Source: Paracoccaceae bacterium
GTDB lineage: Bacteria; Pseudomonadota; Alphaproteobacteria; Rhodobacterales; Rhodobacteraceae
DNA length: 64,000 nt
Direction: 5' to 3'
Assembly: GCA_030750975.1 (NCBI GenBank)
Contig: JASMHC010000009.1
Span: forward strand, 62,001 to 126,000
Positions 61,318 to 64,000 of this stretch are shown one piece after another. Both the position numbers and the translations under genes were made by a program. Positions within the stretch are counted from its first letter, which is position 1. Every line of letters starts with the position of its first letter. The notes under the pieces are model-generated. The model was not told the origin of the DNA. It was given only the letters and a program-made list of their open reading frames with translations, and ran no database searches.

Positions 61318-62526
61318 TTAAAAGAACGCCTGCAAACCGGTCTGCGCCCGTCCCAAGATCAGCGCGTGGACGTCATGGGTGCCTTCATAAGTGTTGACCG
61401 TTTCAAGGTTCATCATGTGACGGATCACCTGAAACTCTTCCGATATCCCGTTGCCGCCATGCATGTCGCGGGCGTGGCGGGCGATGTCGAGGGCCTTGCC
61501 GCAATTGTTGCGTTTCATCATCGATATCATCTCGGGCGCGGCGTCGGCTTGGTCCATCAGCCGACCCACCTGAAGCGAGCCTTGCAGGCCAAGCGTGATC
61601 TCGGTTTGCATGTCGGCCAGTTTCTTCTGGAACAGCTGGGTCTGCGCCAGCGGTTTGTTGAATTGCTTGCGGTCCAGCCCGTATTGACGCGCGGCATGCC
61701 AGCAGAACTCGGCCGCGCCAAGAACGCCCCAGGAAATGCCGTAACGGGCGCGGTTCAGGCAACCGAACGGACCCTTTAGCCCTTGGACGTTTGGCAAAAG
61801 GGCGTCCTCGCCCACTTCCACGCCGTCCATGACGATTTCGCCGGTGGTCGAGGTGCGCAGGCTTTGCTTGCCTTCTATTTTCGGCGCGGACAGGCCCTTC
61901 ATGCCTTTTTCAAGCACAAAACCGCGGATCTTGCCGCCATGGTCATCGGATTTGGCCCAGACCACGAAGACATCGGCGAAGGGGCTGTTGGATATCCACA
62001 TTTTCGAACCGGTCAGCCTGTAACCGCTGTCGGTTTTTTCCGCGCGGGTTTTCATGCCGCCGGGATCGGAACCGGCATCCGGTTCGGTCAGGCCGAAACA
62101 GCCGATCAACGCGCCGGAACACAAGCCGGGCAAGTATTTTTTGCGCTGCTCTTCGCTGCCATAGGCATAGATCGGATAGATCACCAGCGACGACTGCACC
62201 GACATCATCGAGCGATATCCGCTGTCGATGCGCTCAATCTCGCGCGCGATCAACCCGTAGGAAACATAGCCGACCCCCAGCCCGCCATATTCCTCGGGGA
62301 TCGTGACCCCCAGCAGGCCGGCGGCCCCCATCAGTCTGAACAGATCGGGATCGGCGGTTTCGTTCGCGTAGGCTTTGATCACCCGAGGTTGCAGCACGTC
62401 CTGCGCAAACTGGCGGGCCGCGTCGCGCAACATGCGTTCATCCTCGGTCAGTTGGGATTCGAGGCGCAATGCGTCGTCCCAAGAAAAGGTGGACAGGTCG
62501 GGGGCATCCTTTGCGCGAAGGGTCAT
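61318..62526 (-). CDS. gcdH: Glutaryl-CoA dehydrogenase
   Basis: 402 residues, an acyl-CoA dehydrogenase of the GCDH group: [53 protein letters not shown] flavin contacts and the C-terminal [43 protein letters not shown], in which the glutamate in YEGTHD is the catalytic base. It oxidises and decarboxylates glutaryl-CoA to crotonyl-CoA in lysine and tryptophan breakdown. It is divergent from a LysR gene, its probable regulator. Confidence 0.94.
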   Translation of the reverse strand: MTLRAKDAPDLSTFSWDDALRLESQLTEDERMLRDAARQFAQDVLQPRVIKAYANETADPDLFRLMGAAGLLGVTIPEEYGGLGVGYVSYGLIAREIERIDSGYRSMMSVQSSLVIYPIYAYGSEEQRKKYLPGLCSGALIGCFGLTEPDAGSDPGGMKTRAEKTDSGYRLTGSKMWISNSPFADVFVVWAKSDDHGGKIRGFVLEKGMKGLSAPKIEGKQSLRTSTTGEIVMDGVEVGEDALLPNVQGLKGPFGCLNRARYGISWGVLGAAEFCWHAARQYGLDRKQFNKPLAQTQLFQKKLADMQTEITLGLQGSLQVGRLMDQADAAPEMISMMKRNNCGKALDIARHARDMHGGNGISEEFQVIRHMMNLETVNTYEGTHDVHALILGRAQTGLQAFF

Positions 62527-62630
62527 GGGCGGTCCTTTGGGGCTAAAATATCTGTCTTATGCGGCCATATAGGAATATGAACAGCAAAAAAATCGACTAT
62601 TTGGAATAAATACATTACAAATTGGAATAG

Positions 62631-63518
62631 ATGAGCCGATCACGTCGACATATCCCGCCAAACGGCTGGCTGATGGCCTTTGAGGCTGTCGCCCGCCTTG
62701 GCTCGGTGACGGCCGCCGCGCGGGAACTGGACCTGACCCAGGGGGCGGTCAGCCGACAGCTGAAAAAGCTCGAGGCGCTTTTGGGGGTGGAGCTGTTGCG
62801 AAGATCGGGCCGTCAGGTGGTGCCGACACCGCAAGGGGCGCAGTATGCCGAACAGGTGCGTGGGGCGCTGAGCCAGATCAGCAACGCGACCATCGCCTTG
62901 CAGGCCAACCCCGAGGGCGGGGCGCTTAATCTGGCGATCCTGCCCGCCTTCGGGGCGCATTGGCTGGCCCCGCGATTGCCCGAGTTTCTGCGCCAGCATC
63001 CGGGGATCACGATGAACATGGCGACGCGGATCGAACCGTTTGATTTCGCCGCCGAGGATTTCCACGGCGCGATCCATCACGGGACAGCGGACTGGCCCAA
63101 TGCCGGGGCGTTGAAACTGTGGGACGAAGAGGTGGTGCCGGTCATGGCGCCCGACCTTTATGAAAAGGGCATGGGGGCTGCGGATATCGCCGCCTTGCCC
63201 CGCATGCAATTGCAGACCCGGCGGTCGGTTTGGGGGCAATGGCTGGCGGCGCACGGGGTTGAGGCGGGCGAAGCGCCGGTCATGGTGGTGGACCAGTTTG
63301 CCACCATGCACAAGGCGGTTCAGGCCGGTTTGGGTGTGGGGCTTATGCCCACCTATCTTGTGGGTGCCGATCTGGCCGAAGGGCGGCTGGTGTCGCTGGC
63401 GGGCACCCAGCCGGTTCATGACGGCGCCTATTATCTGGTGTGGCCCGAGGGTGGTTCGGACTACCCTCCGCTGGTGGCCTTTCGCGAATGGCTGCGCGAT
63501 GAAAGTATCGGCCCTTAA
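62631..63518 (+). CDS. LysR-family regulator, GcvA/GcdR-like
   Basis: 295 residues. The helix-turn-helix is WLMAFEAVARLGSVTAAARELDLTQGAVSRQLKKLEALLGVELLRRSG, with the FEAVARLGS form characteristic of the GcvA subgroup; a standard substrate-binding domain follows (ILPAFGAHWLAPRLPEFLRQHPGI). It is transcribed away from gcdH over a 104-bp gap, an arrangement known for glutarate-responsive GcdR regulators. Ligand not proven. Confidence 0.9.
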   Translation: MSRSRRHIPPNGWLMAFEAVARLGSVTAAARELDLTQGAVSRQLKKLEALLGVELLRRSGRQVVPTPQGAQYAEQVRGALSQISNATIALQANPEGGALNLAILPAFGAHWLAPRLPEFLRQHPGITMNMATRIEPFDFAAEDFHGAIHHGTADWPNAGALKLWDEEVVPVMAPDLYEKGMGAADIAALPRMQLQTRRSVWGQWLAAHGVEAGEAPVMVVDQFATMHKAVQAGLGVGLMPTYLVGADLAEGRLVSLAGTQPVHDGAYYLVWPEGGSDYPPLVAFREWLRDESIGP

Positions 63519-63584
63519 ATCGGCGCACTTGTTGATTGTTGGCCGCGATTGGCCAATATCAGCGTTCAAACGCTGGAGAGACAG

Positions 63585-64000
63585 ATGAACCGTTTCGACG
63601 ATATTCCCGAAAAGGCACTTGGCTGGATACACGCGGGAAAGAACGTGGCCCTGGCGACGGTTGTGCAGACCTGGGGCAGTGCTCCGCGTCGGGTGGGGTC
63701 GATGATGGCGGTGTCCTCGGATGCCGAGATCGAGGGTTCGGTCTCGGGCGGCTGTGTCGAAGGGGCCGTGGCGGCCGAGGCGCTGGACGCGATCAGCGAT
63801 GGCCTGCCCCGGATGCTGGAATACGGGGTGTCGGATGGCGATGCTTTCGCCGTGGGTCTGGCATGCGGCGGAACGATCCGTATCTGGCTGGATCCGGTTT
63901 GCGCAAGCGGGATGGCCGTGCAGGATCTCGAGGTGATCGTTGACAGGCGGCAGGCGCGTGTGGCGGTTGGCTATCAGGTCAACACGGTAACGGGTGGGCG
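63585..64000 (+). CDS. XdhC/CoxI-family protein, 3' end outside window
   Basis: The first 138 codons or so are present, beginning MNRFDDIPEKALGWIHAGKNVALATVVQTWGSAPRRVGSMMAVSS and continuing SVSGGCVEGAVAAEALDA and VGLACGGTIRIWLDP. These are the XdhC/CoxI N-terminal motifs. Such proteins insert or sulfurate the molybdenum cofactor of xanthine dehydrogenase or CO-dehydrogenase-type enzymes. A GGAGAG site precedes the ATG at 63585. Genes further right, unseen here, probably encode the molybdoenzyme or a MobA-like partner. Confidence 0.9.
   Translation, partial: MNRFDDIPEKALGWIHAGKNVALATVVQTWGSAPRRVGSMMAVSSDAEIEGSVSGGCVEGAVAAEALDAISDGLPRMLEYGVSDGDAFAVGLACGGTIRIWLDPVCASGMAVQDLEVIVDRRQARVAVGYQVNTVTGG

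Overview
The window looks like a chromosomal segment of a Rhodobacteraceae (Roseobacter-group) alphaproteobacterium. The case rests on GC-rich codon use, an EPS-associated MarR-type regulator, class I PHA genes with PhaR, a ScfR-type XRE regulator and the CvpA/PurF/RadA/Alr gene order. No rRNA gene, intact tRNA gene or CRISPR array was seen. All assignments were made by reading translated sequence and recalled family motifs; no database search was run.

Layout. (1) 1-10290, all leftward: a surface-polysaccharide locus with GDP-fucose synthesis (gmd, fcl), nonulosonic-acid synthesis and activation (a CBS-NeuB-TIM-barrel fusion and a CMP-sialate synthetase), Wzx- and Wzy-like membrane proteins, an acetyltransferase, a GT2 enzyme, a GT42/DUF115-like protein and an EPS-associated MarR regulator. 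(2) 10.3-15.9 kb: an accessory insertion carrying two ParB-like genes and a serine recombinase, followed by an IS5-type element (TTAA duplication) that landed 16 bp upstream of a NusG/RfaH-like gene. (3) 16.5-17.5 kb: a two-gene module with a toxin-antitoxin-like layout, its own palindromic operator, and flanking inverted repeats. (4) 17.8-26.6 kb: a carbon module comprising a BKACE enzyme, a divergent ScfR-type regulator, and the row serine/alanine-glyoxylate aminotransferase, malyl-CoA lyase, malate-CoA ligase, mesaconyl-C4-CoA hydratase-like protein and mesaconyl-CoA transferase-like protein. Together these could interconvert malate, malyl-CoA, acetyl-CoA, glyoxylate, glycine and C5 CoA esters.

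(5) 26.9-33.2 kb: two alpha/beta hydrolases and the PHA storage genes phaZ, phaC, phaP and phaR, with PhaR-like operators at the phaZ/phaC, phaP and phaR promoters. (6) 33.2-40.2 kb: a LysR regulator, a DegT aminotransferase and a gamma-glutamylation (Puu-like) amine catabolic cluster with two glutamine-synthetase homologues; a shared palindrome, TTTTGATCAAATT, lies upstream of two of these genes. (7) 40.2-54.3 kb: housekeeping genes (U32 peptidase, DUF1284, purF, cvpA, radA, an Mla-type ABC pair, alr, cobS, cobC, dnaB, pyrE, pyrC) and a 5'-truncated cation-transporter remnant. (8) 54.3-61.2 kb: a leftward glycan-decoration cluster with three related glycosyltransferases (one fused to a sulfotransferase-like domain), an FkbM methyltransferase and a sulfotransferase. 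(9) 61.3-64 kb: glutaryl-CoA dehydrogenase with a divergent LysR, and the start of an XdhC-family gene cut by the window edge.

The best leads are the ParB/ParB/recombinase unit and its possible ends, the small two-gene module at 16.5 kb, the CBS-NeuB-TIM fusion, the sulfotransferase-glycosyltransferase fusion, and the glyoxylate/mesaconyl-CoA gene row.
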